Below are positions 1 through 9,264 of a stretch of 61,183 nt of DNA, piece by piece. The DNA is taken from positions 1 to 61,183 of the forward strand of contig CAMAYC010000013.1 in NCBI GenBank assembly GCA_945862125.1. Direction: 5' to 3'. A model generated the notes under the pieces. The model saw only the letters and a list, made by a program, of their open reading frames with translations. It ran no database searches and was not told the origin of the DNA. Numbering within the stretch: the first letter of the stretch is position 1; the number at the start of each line of letters is the position of its first letter. Position numbers and translations under genes: made by a program. The DNA comes from Reyranella massiliensis 521. Lineage in GTDB: Bacteria > Pseudomonadota > Alphaproteobacteria > Reyranellales > Reyranellaceae.

Positions 1-1277
<1,277 letters not shown>

Positions 1278-1315
1278 CTATTTCTCGTAGGCTCGCGCCG
1301 TACCGCGGATATGTC

Positions 1316-2134
1316 TCAGTCGGTCACGCGCACCGAGGCATCCACGGTCATCTTCGCGCCGCCGAAGCCGACGCGTCGGCCGCTGACCGGGGCCGCGTCG
1401 TGATAGTCGAGTCCCACCGCCACCCGCAGGCTGTCTCCGTGCGGGCTGATGTTGTTGGCGGGGTCGAAGCCCACCCATTCGAGGCCCGGGATCCAGGCCT
1501 CCGCCCAGGAATGGCTGGTGCGGCCGACATGCAGTTTGGGATCGTCGTTGCGCAGGTAGCCGCTGACGTAGCGCGCCGGCACCTCAAGCCTCCGGCAACA
1601 GGCGATAAACACATGCGCTTCGTCCTGGGCCACGCCGGCGCCGCGGGCCAGCGCCTCGACGGCCGTGGTGTCGACGGTGGAGACGCCGGTCTTGTAGGCG
1701 ATGCGTTTGCCGATGCGCTCCATGACCTCATGCAGGACCGCGACGCGCTGCGCGGGGTCGGCCGCCCGCTCGGCGAGGCCCTCGATCACCTGGTCGAAGC
1801 TGGCGTCGTGGCGGGCGAGCCCGACATTCCGCAGCCAGAACGGTGCCGGAAGCGTCGGCGTCTCGACATAGCGCAGCCACTGCTCGGTGCCGCTGTGTTC
1901 GTAGACGCCATGCACCGTGATCTCGACGCTGTCATGCCGGTACGCCGCCGAAAAAGTCGTCACCTGGTTGCCGTGCCCGTCGACCCATTCAGAGCGCTTG
2001 CCGGGACCGTCGATGCGCCAGGAGACGATGCGCTGGCCGGCGGCCGGCTTGGGGGTGAGCCGCACGTCGTGGATCGAATGGCCACTGGGCTGATCGAACT
2101 GGAAGCGCGTCGTGTGGTCGATGGTGAAGCGCAT
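1316..2134 (-). CDS. Transglutaminase-like protein with Ala in the catalytic Cys position
   Basis: A 272-residue cytosolic protein of the bacterial transglutaminase-like family (COG1305 type): an N-terminal beta-rich domain (residues about 1-100) followed by the papain-like core. The core normally reads GVCQD...AH; here residues 167-174 are GVAQDEAH, so the cysteine nucleophile is Ala169. The other triad positions look intact: His208 in SHSW and Asp224 in the GFDP segment. Two cysteines occur slightly later (179-180). It is the last gene of a three-gene operon, 6 bp after the alpha-E gene. By family it would be a peptidase or amide-bond remodelling enzyme; by residue it may be a non-catalytic partner. 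DNA was rechecked: the codon is GCC, not TGC. Confidence 0.85.
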   Translation of the reverse strand: MRFTIDHTTRFQFDQPSGHSIHDVRLTPKPAAGQRIVSWRIDGPGKRSEWVDGHGNQVTTFSAAYRHDSVEITVHGVYEHSGTEQWLRYVETPTLPAPFWLRNVGLARHDASFDQVIEGLAERAADPAQRVAVLHEVMERIGKRIAYKTGVSTVDTTAVEALARGAGVAQDEAHVFIACCRRLEVPARYVSGYLRNDDPKLHVGRTSHSWAEAWIPGLEWVGFDPANNISPHGDSLRVAVGLDYHDAAPVSGRRVGFGGAKMTVDASVRVTD

Positions 2135-2140
2135 GGCGGA

Positions 2141-3073
2141 TCAATCCAGCAGGAACTGGCGGCCGATTTCATCGGACAGCGTGGCGATGTCATCGCGCAC
2201 GCCGCCCAGGAACCTGGCGAGACCGATTTCGAAGATCCGGTCGACGCGCGCGTAGCGCAGCCGCGCGTGCAGCTCGCCGGCCAGCCGGTCGGCCTCGCCG
2301 CGCGTGCCGTAGGCGTCGGCGAGCTCGCGCATATTGAGGTCGACCATCCACAGGCAATGGTGCACCGAGCGCGGCACGTCGCGGCGCAGCATCATCAACT
2401 CGGCCACCTTCACCGGGTCGAGCGCGCTGCGATAGATGCGTCGGTAGGTGCGGACGGCGCCGATGCAGGCCAGCACCTCCGACCAGGCGAAATAGTCGGG
2501 CTTGTCGGCATGCGGGTTGCCGTCTGGCCGCAGCAGGTGAAACTTCACGTCGAGGATCCGGGCCGTATTGTCGCCGCGCTCGAGGAAGGCGCCGAGCTGC
2601 AGGAAATTGTAGGCCTCGTCGCGCAGCAGCGTGACCTGCGCTGCGCCAAAAATCATCACCGCCTGCTTCTTCACCGTCTCGATCAGCGCGCCGCGATCGA
2701 GCGTGGCGCGGTTGCCGCGCAGGCGGCTGCTGAGCTCCAGCCACAGCCCGTTCAGGCTTTCCCAGACGTCGACGGTGATGTTGTTGCGTTCCTCGCGGGC
2801 ATTGCTGCGGGCGGCCGAGATCGAGCTCACGATCGAGGAGGGGTTGCTCTCGTCCAGCACCAGGAAGTCGATGAGGCTGGCGAGGCGCCCGCCCTGCTGC
2901 TGGGTCTGGCGGAACTCGTCTTCCATGCCGAAGATCGCCGCCACACCCGCGGCCTCCTCGCCGCGCGACTGCAGGGCCATCCGCTGCGTGGCCTCGATCA
3001 GCCGCGCCGTCGACTTGGCGCGCTGCAGGTAGCGGCCCATCCAGTAGAGGTTCTTGGCGGTACTGCTCAGCAT
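2141..3073 (-). CDS. Alpha-E domain-containing protein
   Basis: A 310-residue, mostly helical protein beginning MLSSTAKNLYWMGRYLQRAK, the typical opening of the alpha-E (COG2307) family, whose N-terminal signature is an S-x-A-x-x-x-YW-x-GRY pattern. The family has no established biochemical activity. It is almost always encoded beside a circularly permuted ATP-grasp protein and a transglutaminase-like protein, as it is here (6 bp from the first, 6 bp from the second). Comparative genomics has suggested these trios make or process small peptide or amide products. No signal peptide or membrane segment is visible. Confidence 0.9.
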   Translation of the reverse strand: MLSSTAKNLYWMGRYLQRAKSTARLIEATQRMALQSRGEEAAGVAAIFGMEDEFRQTQQQGGRLASLIDFLVLDESNPSSIVSSISAARSNAREERNNITVDVWESLNGLWLELSSRLRGNRATLDRGALIETVKKQAVMIFGAAQVTLLRDEAYNFLQLGAFLERGDNTARILDVKFHLLRPDGNPHADKPDYFAWSEVLACIGAVRTYRRIYRSALDPVKVAELMMLRRDVPRSVHHCLWMVDLNMRELADAYGTRGEADRLAGELHARLRYARVDRIFEIGLARFLGGVRDDIATLSDEIGRQFLLD

Positions 3074-3079
3074 GCCGCG

Positions 3080-4522
3080 CTATCCGCCCGACCCGGCTTC
3101 CGGCGCCAGCACCCAGGTGTCCTTGGTGCCGCCGCCCTGGCTCGAATTGACGACCAGCGAGCCTTCCTTCAGCGCCACACGCGTGAGCCCGCCTGGAATG
3201 ATCGTGGTCTTGCGTCCCGACAAGACATAGGGACGCAGGTCGACATGGCGCGGCGCGACGCCCTGGCCGACGAAGGTCGGACAGGTCGAGAGCGCCAGGG
3301 TCGGCTGGGCGATGTAGTTGTCCGGCCGGGCGCGAATGAAGGCCGCGAAGGCCTCGATCTCCGCCTTGCTCGACGTCGGACCGACCAGCATGCCCTTGCC
3401 GCCGGAGCCGTGGACTTCCTTCACGACCAGTTCGGGCAGGTGTTCGAGCACGTACTTGTAGTCGTCGGGCCTGTCGCAGCGCCAGGTCGGCACGTTCTGC
3501 AGGATCGGCTCCTCGCCGAGATAGAAGCGGATCATCTCGGGAACGTAGGTGTAGGTCGACTTGTCGTCGGCCACGCCGTTGCCCAGCGCATTCACGATGT
3601 TGACCCGGCCGGCGCGGAGCGCGCCCAGGAGGCCCGCGACGCCCAGGAAGGAATCCGGCCGCATCGCCAGCGGATCGAGGAAGGCATCGTCGACGCGGCG
3701 ATAGATCACGTCGACCCGCTGCGGCCCGCGCGGCGTGCGCATGTAGACGCGGCCCTCGTCGACGAAAAGATCGGCGCCCTCGCAAAGGTCGATGCCCATC
3801 TCGTCGGCCAGGAAGGCGTGCTCGAAATAGGCGCTGTTGAAGTGGCCGGGCGTCAGCAACACGACCGTGGGCTCGGCATCGTCGCTGAACGACACCGACC
3901 GGAGCGTCGCCAGCAGTTCCTCCGAATAGTCGGCGACCGGCAGCACCCGCATGGCCGAGAACAGCTCCGGCGCCAGCCGCATCATCACTTCGCGGTTTTC
4001 CAGCACGTAGGAGACGCCCGACGGCGTGCGGACATTGTCTTCGAGGACGTAGAAGTCCTTTTCGCCCACGCGCACGAGATCGATGCCGGCGATATGGGCA
4101 TGCACGCCGCCGGGGAGGGTCAGGCCCTGCGCCATCGCGACGAATTCGCCGTTCATCAGGATCTGGGTCTCGGGGATCACGCCGGCGCGGCAGATCTCGC
4201 GCGCACCGTAGGCATCGACGAGAAAGGCGTTGAGCGCCTTCACGCGCTGCACCAGGCCCTTGTGCAGGTACTCCCACTCGTCCCAGGCGATGACGCGCGG
4301 AATGATGTCGAAGGGGATCGTCGTCTCATGGCCGTCGACCGCGCCGTAGGCGCCGAAAGTGATGCCGTGGCGGCGGTAGAACTGGTCGACCTCGTGGCGC
4401 GTCGCCGCCACCCGCTCGGGCGAGGTACGGGCGAGCCAGTTCGCGACACCGCGGTAGGGCGCACGGACCGATTCCCCGGCTCCGGTCCCAGAGTTCATTT
4501 CGTCAAATGCCTTGGCGGCCAT
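3080..4522 (-). CDS. Circularly permuted type 2 ATP-grasp protein
   Basis: A 480-residue member of the COG2308 family, predicted to use ATP to activate a carboxylate and form an amide or peptide bond. Visible family blocks include DNVRTPSGVSYVLENR near residue 150, NIVNALGNGVADDK near residue 310, VVKEVHGSGGKGM (a nucleotide-binding glycine loop) and DLRPYVLSG near the C-terminus. The start is placed at the ATG at 4520-4522 (MAAKAFDEMN); the open frame continues upstream to 4759 but would overlap the divergent dehydrogenase gene at 4623. It is the first gene of the operon with the alpha-E and transglutaminase-like genes. Substrates are unknown. Confidence 0.9.
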   Translation of the reverse strand: MAAKAFDEMNSGTGAGESVRAPYRGVANWLARTSPERVAATRHEVDQFYRRHGITFGAYGAVDGHETTIPFDIIPRVIAWDEWEYLHKGLVQRVKALNAFLVDAYGAREICRAGVIPETQILMNGEFVAMAQGLTLPGGVHAHIAGIDLVRVGEKDFYVLEDNVRTPSGVSYVLENREVMMRLAPELFSAMRVLPVADYSEELLATLRSVSFSDDAEPTVVLLTPGHFNSAYFEHAFLADEMGIDLCEGADLFVDEGRVYMRTPRGPQRVDVIYRRVDDAFLDPLAMRPDSFLGVAGLLGALRAGRVNIVNALGNGVADDKSTYTYVPEMIRFYLGEEPILQNVPTWRCDRPDDYKYVLEHLPELVVKEVHGSGGKGMLVGPTSSKAEIEAFAAFIRARPDNYIAQPTLALSTCPTFVGQGVAPRHVDLRPYVLSGRKTTIIPGGLTRVALKEGSLVVNSSQGGGTKDTWVLAPEAGSGG

Positions 4523-4622
4523 CCGGCGTTTAACCCCCTGTCGAATCACCTTATAAGCAATCCCCAGGCCAATATAGTGGGTGCCAACAAAGCGCTCGCA
4601 GGTGATTCTGTCGGAGGAACGC

Positions 4623-5612
4623 GTGAAGCAGGTGCTGATCGAGCGGTACGGGACGCCGTGGGAGGTCGCGCGCTGCGCCGAGGTGCCGGATGTCGGCGAG
4701 CCCGGTGCCGATGAAGTGGTCTTCGACGTCCTGGCCTTCCCCATCAACCCCGCCGACATGTCGTTTTGCAGGGGAGGCTATCGCCTGAAGCCGCCGCTGC
4801 CGGCGACGCCGGGCGCGGAGTGCGTCGGCCGTGTGACGGCGGTCGGCTCGGCGGTGACGCACGTCAAGCCAGGCGACCTGGTCATCAACCTGCAGCGCGA
4901 GAACTGGACGCAGCGCCGCCGTGTGAAGGGCGACGATGCCATCCCGCTGCCAAAAGGCATCGACCTCCGGCAGGCCGCCATGGTGCGGATCAACCCGCCC
5001 ACCGCGCAGCTCATCCTGTCCGACTTCGTCGAGCTCAAGGAAGGCGACTGGGTCATCCAGAACGTCGCCAACTCGGCGGTCGGCCGGCTGCTGATCGTGC
5101 TGGCGAAGCAGCGCGGCCTGCGCACCGTCAATGTCGTGCGCCGCGCCGACCTCGCGGGCGAACTGAAGGCGCTGGGCGCCGACCTCGTGATCGTCGACGG
5201 CGACGATCTCGCGGCCCGTGTCGCCGCGGTGACGGGCAGTGCGGCGATCAAGCTCGGTGTCGAGGCGATCGGCGGCGCCGCGACGGGCCGCATCGTCGAC
5301 AGCGTCGCGACCGATGCCACGGTCGTGCACTACGGTTCCATGAGCGGTGAGGACCCGAAGGTCGGGCGCAGCAACTTCGTCTATCGTGGCGTGAAGCTCA
5401 CCGGCTTCATGCTGGGCAGGTTCCTCGCCAGGCGCAGCCCGGAAAAGATCCGCGCGATCTACGCCGATCTCGCGGGCCAGGTCATGGCCGGCACGCTGAG
5501 CGCGCCGGTGGACACGGTCTATCCGATCGAGAAGATCAAGGAGGCGCTGGCGCACGCCGACAAGGGCGGGCGCAACGGCAAGATCCTGGTGAGCCCCAAC
5601 GGGCAGATCTGA
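4623..5612 (+). CDS. MDR-family zinc-independent oxidoreductase, enoyl thioester reductase-like
   Basis: A 329-residue medium-chain dehydrogenase/reductase. The cofactor-binding region (residues about 140-165, with QNVANSAVGRLLI) matches the 2-enoyl thioester reductase branch (Etr1/MECR type) rather than zinc alcohol dehydrogenases, so the likely reaction is NADPH-dependent reduction of a 2-enoyl-CoA or -ACP or a quinone-like substrate. I chose the GTG at 4623 because a strong ribosome site, GGAGGA at 4613-4618, ends 4 bases before it; the longer ATG frame from 4581 lacks one. The gene is divergent from the ATP-grasp operon across 100 bp and is followed after 16 bp by the NTF2-like gene, so the two are probably co-transcribed. 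Confidence 0.8.
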   Translation: MKQVLIERYGTPWEVARCAEVPDVGEPGADEVVFDVLAFPINPADMSFCRGGYRLKPPLPATPGAECVGRVTAVGSAVTHVKPGDLVINLQRENWTQRRRVKGDDAIPLPKGIDLRQAAMVRINPPTAQLILSDFVELKEGDWVIQNVANSAVGRLLIVLAKQRGLRTVNVVRRADLAGELKALGADLVIVDGDDLAARVAAVTGSAAIKLGVEAIGGAATGRIVDSVATDATVVHYGSMSGEDPKVGRSNFVYRGVKLTGFMLGRFLARRSPEKIRAIYADLAGQVMAGTLSAPVDTVYPIEKIKEALAHADKGGRNGKILVSPNGQI

Positions 5613-5628
5613 ACAAGGGAGAGAAGTG

Positions 5629-6009
5629 ATGAGTTCCGAAGTCGTGGCGATCGAGAAGGTACTGCAGGTCTATTTCGACGGCCTCCATGAGGGCGACACC
5701 AAGAAACTGGGCGAGGCGTTCCATCCCGCCTCGCATCTCTATGCGGCCGACGACAAGGGCAAGGCCGTCGACATGCCGCGTACCGACTGGTTCAAGATGG
5801 TGGAGAGCCGGCCCTCGGCCAAATCAAAGGGCAGCGCGCGCGCCGACCGCATCGTGTCGATCGACTTCTCCGGCCCGGCCACGGCCTTCGCCAAGGTCGA
5901 ATGCCAGATCCCGCCGCGGTACTTCACGGATTACCTGACGCTGCTCAAGGTCGATGGCCGCTGGCAGGTGATCGCCAAGGCCTACCACACGGTGACGAAG
6001 GAGAGCTGA
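5629..6009 (+). CDS. NTF2-fold nuclear transport factor 2 / lumazine-binding-like protein
   Basis: A 126-residue protein that looks like the small alpha+beta SnoaL/NTF2 fold: an N-terminal helix (VVAIEKVLQVYFDGLHEGD), a central AFHPASHLY segment, and terminal strands containing DYLTLLKVDGRWQVIAKAYH, which is characteristic of the putative lumazine-binding group. Members are small-molecule-binding proteins or isomerase-like enzymes; no function can be assigned here. A GTG (5626) directly precedes the ATG at 5629; the ATG is preferred because the purine run aagggagag sits 6-10 bases upstream. It follows the MDR reductase and precedes a strong terminator. Confidence 0.75.
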   Translation: MSSEVVAIEKVLQVYFDGLHEGDTKKLGEAFHPASHLYAADDKGKAVDMPRTDWFKMVESRPSAKSKGSARADRIVSIDFSGPATAFAKVECQIPPRYFTDYLTLLKVDGRWQVIAKAYHTVTKES

Positions 6010-6094
6010 AATCGCTGGCAGGTAAAGATGCAGGTTCAGCAGGTTTCGTGCTAGTTTTCAGCTATTGTCGGAGCCCTTGCGGGCACTGACAGCA

Positions 6095-6128
6095 ACGCCC
6101 GGACGGTCTCCCCTTCCGGGCGTTTTTT
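6095..6128 (+). terminator. Rho-independent terminator after the NTF2-like gene
   Basis: A perfect 9-bp stem (acgcccgga at 6095-6103 with tccgggcgt at 6115-6123), an 11-base loop and a run of six T at 6123-6128. It ends the MDR reductase / NTF2-like transcription unit. Confidence 0.9.
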
Positions 6129-6313
6129 GTGGTCCACTTTCACTTTAATCGGTGCTGATTTTCCGGACACTCATTGCGCCTAGCAGTGGGCGTCGGTGGC
6201 ACAGATCGTTCGAGGACAATCAGGAAGCCGGCTCAAGGGGTTGATCCGGCTTCGTGGCACAACTTCCTGGACACGCCGTGGCACAATGAGCTGTGCCACG
6301 TAACGGTCCGGCG
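6129..6313. other. Gene-free stretch between terminator and cyclophilin gene
   Basis: No open reading frame with family resemblance was found. It contains an inverted repeat, gtggcac at 6278-6284 with gtgccac at 6293-6299, just beyond the stop codon of the minus-strand cyclophilin gene. This could act as a processing or 3'-end stabilising hairpin, but there is no T-run on the minus strand to make it a classical terminator. Confidence 0.4.
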
Positions 6314-6865
6314 TCAGCTCTTCACGTCGGCGGCGACCTGGACCTTGATCATCTTGTCGGGCGGCGGCGCCACGGCGCCCGAGCCCGGCGCGCCCTTCTT
6401 GATCTTGTCGACGAACTCCATGCCCGACGTCACCTTGCCCCACACGGTGTACTGGCCGTCGAGGAAGTTCGAGTCCTTGAGCACGATGAAGAACTGGCTG
6501 CGCGCGCTGTTGGGATCGTTGGTGCGCGCCATGGAGACCGTGCCGCGCGTGTGCGGCGTCTTGGAGAACTCCGCCGGCAGCAGCTCGCCCATGCCGCCGC
6601 GGCCGGTGCCCTCGGGATCGCCGGTCTGGGCCATGAAGCCCTCGATCACGCGATGAAAGGCCACGCCATTGTACTTGCCTTCGCGGGCGAGCTTCTTGAT
6701 CTGGGCGACGTGCTTGGGCGCGAGGTTCGGCAGCATCTCGATGACGACGCGGCCGTCCTTGAGGTCGATGTAGAGGGTGTTCTCCTTGTCGGCGGCGCCG
6801 GCAGTGCCAGCGAATGACGAGAGGAGGGTGGCAGCGGCGATCGAGAAGAGGAACTTGCGGCGCAT
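6314..6865 (-). CDS. Secreted cyclophilin-type peptidyl-prolyl cis-trans isomerase
   Basis: A 183-residue cyclophilin that catalyses proline cis-trans isomerisation, here predicted to act in the periplasm. It has a signal peptide (MRRKFLFSIAAATLLSSFAG, cleavage after TAGA near residue 25) and the cyclophilin core with FHRVIEGFMAQTGDP (active-site Arg/Phe region) and QFFIVLKDSNFLDGQYTVWG. The start ATG at 6863-6865 lies 2 bp after the stop of the upstream paralogue, whose final codons supply an AAGGAG ribosome site. It is nearly a copy of the upstream gene apart from the signal peptide; DNA at 6398-6480 is identical to 6952-7034. Confidence 0.92.
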   Translation of the reverse strand: MRRKFLFSIAAATLLSSFAGTAGAADKENTLYIDLKDGRVVIEMLPNLAPKHVAQIKKLAREGKYNGVAFHRVIEGFMAQTGDPEGTGRGGMGELLPAEFSKTPHTRGTVSMARTNDPNSARSQFFIVLKDSNFLDGQYTVWGKVTSGMEFVDKIKKGAPGSGAVAPPPDKMIKVQVAADVKS

Positions 6866-7068
6866 GATCACTCCTTCGCGTCGGCGGCCACCTGGACCTT
6901 GATCATCTTGTCGGCGGGAGCGGATACGGCGCCCGAGCCACCAGCGCCGCGCTTGATCTTGTCGACGAACTCCATGCCCGACGTCACCTTGCCCCACACG
7001 GTGTACTGGCCGTCGAGGAAGTTCGAGTCCTTGAACACGATGAAGAACTGGCTGCGCGCGCTGTTGGG
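6398..7068 (-). repeat. Near-identical DNA blocks shared by the two cyclophilin genes
   Basis: Positions 6398-6480 equal 6952-7034 without mismatch (83 bp); after one substitution (6481/7035) a further 33 bp (6482-6514 / 7036-7068) are identical. Flanking parts of the genes have diverged more. This points to a tandem duplication with recent gene conversion. Confidence 0.85.
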
Positions 7069-7347
7069 GTCGTTGGTGCGGGCCATCGAGACCGAGCCGC
7101 GGACATGCGGCTCCTTCGAGAATTCCGCGTTCAGCAACTCGCCCATGCCGCCGCTGCCGGTACCGTTGGGGTCGCCGGTCTGGGCCATGAAGCCCTCGAT
7201 GACGCGATGGAAGACGATGCCGTCGTACTTGCCCTCGCGCGCCAGCTTCTTGATCTGGGCGACGTGCTTGGGAGCGAGGTCGGGGCGCATCTCGATGACG
7301 ACGCGGCCGTCCTTGAGATCGATATAGAGCGTGTTTTCCTTGTCCAT
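6868..7347 (-). CDS. Cytosolic cyclophilin-type peptidyl-prolyl cis-trans isomerase
   Basis: A 159-residue cyclophilin starting MDKENTLYIDLKDGR, with the same FHRVIEGFMAQTGDP and QFFIVFKDSNFLDGQYTVWG blocks as its downstream paralogue. The start at 7345-7347 (AGGAG 11 bases upstream) gives a leaderless cytosolic enzyme. The frame continues upstream to another ATG that would add MVPRRRTLFAGAAAV; that segment resembles a short remnant of an export signal, so an alternative start there cannot be excluded. Upstream in the pair, it reads directly into the secreted copy (2-bp gap), giving one compartment-split pair from one operon. Confidence 0.88.
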   Translation of the reverse strand: MDKENTLYIDLKDGRVVIEMRPDLAPKHVAQIKKLAREGKYDGIVFHRVIEGFMAQTGDPNGTGSGGMGELLNAEFSKEPHVRGSVSMARTNDPNSARSQFFIVFKDSNFLDGQYTVWGKVTSGMEFVDKIKRGAGGSGAVSAPADKMIKVQVAADAKE

Positions 7348-7540
7348 GACGGCAGCTGCTCCTGCGAACAAAGTGCGACGGCGCGGGACCATAGTGGCCG
7401 TTGGTCGAAAGACAAGCGGCAACTTGGTGGCGGCTCCCGGCGATGGCCGGTTGTGCATCGTTTGCCGTGGTTTTCGAGGCCCCGGTGGTTACAGTACCAG
7501 CCGGGTATTGTGGGAAGTCATTTTTTAAGCGGATTGGTCG

Positions 7541-9118
7541 ATGACCGCCTTGAGCGGCGGGGACAGGCTTGAGAGCAAGCCATCCCCCGAGAGTTTAGTG
7601 CTCGAACGGCCCAGCCCCCCGGCAGGCGCGACGCCATCGGGGCCGCGGTCGCTCGACTGGATCTTTCCCTTGCCCGGCGATGCCACGCGCGGACGCCAGA
7701 TGCAGGAGACCTGGCAGGCTTTCTGCGGCGGCATGGACGGCGCGATCCACGCGTTGCTCGACAAGAGCCGCTCGCCGCCGGAGATCGCCTATGCGATCGG
7801 CGAACTCGTGCACAACTACTTCCGCACGCGCGGCGTCACGCTGACCAGCTTCGAGCTGCGCCGACTGGTGGCCGAAGTGCTGCTTCTGCAACGGCAGGTG
7901 CCCGAGCCGCCGCTGGTCGTCTTCACGGCCGAACCGGCGCCGAACGCCAGGCCATGGACCGGCGACGAGCCCGCGCCGCCGGCGCCCAGGCTGCCCGACT
8001 CGGCGTTTCGGGCGCCACCTTCGCCGCTGGTCGACTTGCCGGTGCGCGATACCGTCTCGGTCGAGGGCTTGCTGGCGAAAGTCGTTGCGCGTGCGCGCGT
8101 GCGCCTCAAGGCAGGCGTCGACCGTGCGACCGCGCGCGAAGCCATCGACGCGGTCCTGGCCGACCTCCCGGCCGACGGGCGTGAACGGCTGGCGCTGCTG
8201 GCGCTGAGCGAGATCTGCGGCCTCGGATTGATCGACAGGCTGTGGGCCGACCGCTCCATCCAGGCGGTCGTCGTCAACGGACCCAATGCCGTCTTGGTCG
8301 AACGCAATGGCGTGCTCGTGCCGGCGTTGGAACAATTCCGCGATCGTTCACATCTGGTCGAGATCGTTTCACGTCTCGTCCGCGTGCCACCGTCCGGCAT
8401 TGCCGATTTTCGTCTGCGCGACGGCAGCGAAGGCACGCTGGTCGCGCCGCCGGCAGCGCCCTCGGGGCCGGTCCTGGTCTTGCGGCGCGGCGACCCAGGG
8501 GCCGCGACCTTCGAACGCCTCATCGCGTCGGAGATGCTCGACCGCTCGATCGCCGACCTTCTACGGATCGCGGTGCGTTGCCGCCTCGACGTGCTGATCG
8601 CCGGACCGGAAGGGTCGGGCAAGACCGCGTTGCTGGCTGCCGTTGCCCGGGATTTTGGTTCGGCGCGGATCGTCACCGTGGCGCGGCATCGTGCATTCAG
8701 CTGGCCGCTGCCGACGAAGGTTGAACTCGTGGCGCCGTCCGACGGGACGGGCGGGGCATCCTTCTCGGCACTTCTGGCGGCCGGCGCGCGGCTGCGCCCG
8801 GATTTGCTCCTCGTCGATTCGGCGCAGGCGCCGGAACTGTCAGCGCTGGGGGCGGCCCTGTCGCGTGGCGAACGGGCGAGTATCGCCGCCATCCCGGAGG
8901 CACTGGCGGCCGGGCTGGCGAGCCGCGCCGATCTCGTTGTGCGCCTCGGGCGGGCGCGAGATGACCTATTTCACGTCGTTTCGGTGACGGATGCCAAGGG
9001 TGGACGGCTTTTTGGCTACGAGAACGGCGGGTTTTGCCGCGGGACGGCCATGCCCTCCTTCGCCGGCCGCGTTCAGGAGGCGGGCTACAGCGAGGCGCTT
9101 TCGGCCGCCCTGCGATAG
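7541..9118 (+). CDS. Divergent CpaF/TadA-type secretion ATPase (orphan)
   Basis: A 525-residue protein with an unusual proline-rich N-terminal third (to about residue 200) followed by a CpaF-like module: the N1D-type region containing LADRS..VVVNGPNAVLVERNG and a RecA-like core with Walker A GPEGSGKT at residues 355-362. In CpaF the Walker B region reads RPD..VVGEVRG and is followed by a histidine box (ATIHA). Here the equivalent is RPDLLLVDSAQAPE (residues about 419-432) and ASIAAIPEA, so the catalytic glutamate and the histidine are not conserved. No pilin, TadB/C or secretin gene is nearby. It may be a non-pilus regulator or a decayed ATPase, though the frame is intact. No good ribosome site precedes the ATG at 7541. 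Confidence 0.65.
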   Translation: MTALSGGDRLESKPSPESLVLERPSPPAGATPSGPRSLDWIFPLPGDATRGRQMQETWQAFCGGMDGAIHALLDKSRSPPEIAYAIGELVHNYFRTRGVTLTSFELRRLVAEVLLLQRQVPEPPLVVFTAEPAPNARPWTGDEPAPPAPRLPDSAFRAPPSPLVDLPVRDTVSVEGLLAKVVARARVRLKAGVDRATAREAIDAVLADLPADGRERLALLALSEICGLGLIDRLWADRSIQAVVVNGPNAVLVERNGVLVPALEQFRDRSHLVEIVSRLVRVPPSGIADFRLRDGSEGTLVAPPAAPSGPVLVLRRGDPGAATFERLIASEMLDRSIADLLRIAVRCRLDVLIAGPEGSGKTALLAAVARDFGSARIVTVARHRAFSWPLPTKVELVAPSDGTGGASFSALLAAGARLRPDLLLVDSAQAPELSALGAALSRGERASIAAIPEALAAGLASRADLVVRLGRARDDLFHVVSVTDAKGGRLFGYENGGFCRGTAMPSFAGRVQEAGYSEALSAALR

Positions 9119-9264
9119 CGACTGCGACCGGCCGCCACATACCGAGTGGGGGTGAAACCCCGTTACCTGCCAGAGCTATATCTGGTACTAACCGCTGTGA
9201 AATGCGGGGGGATTTTGCGGTCCGGAATCCCGAGGGAGTTTGGGCCGTGCAAGGGGACGGATGC

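Noticed and set aside
1400-4714. A 1104-codon plus-strand open frame opposite the transglutaminase/alpha-E/ATP-grasp genes
   Set aside because: It is the antisense shadow of three recognisable genes in a high-GC region; it has no family resemblance and low-complexity composition.
4523-4759. Longer N-terminus of the ATP-grasp protein
   Set aside because: It would overlap the divergent dehydrogenase gene, which has a clear ribosome site at 4613-4618.
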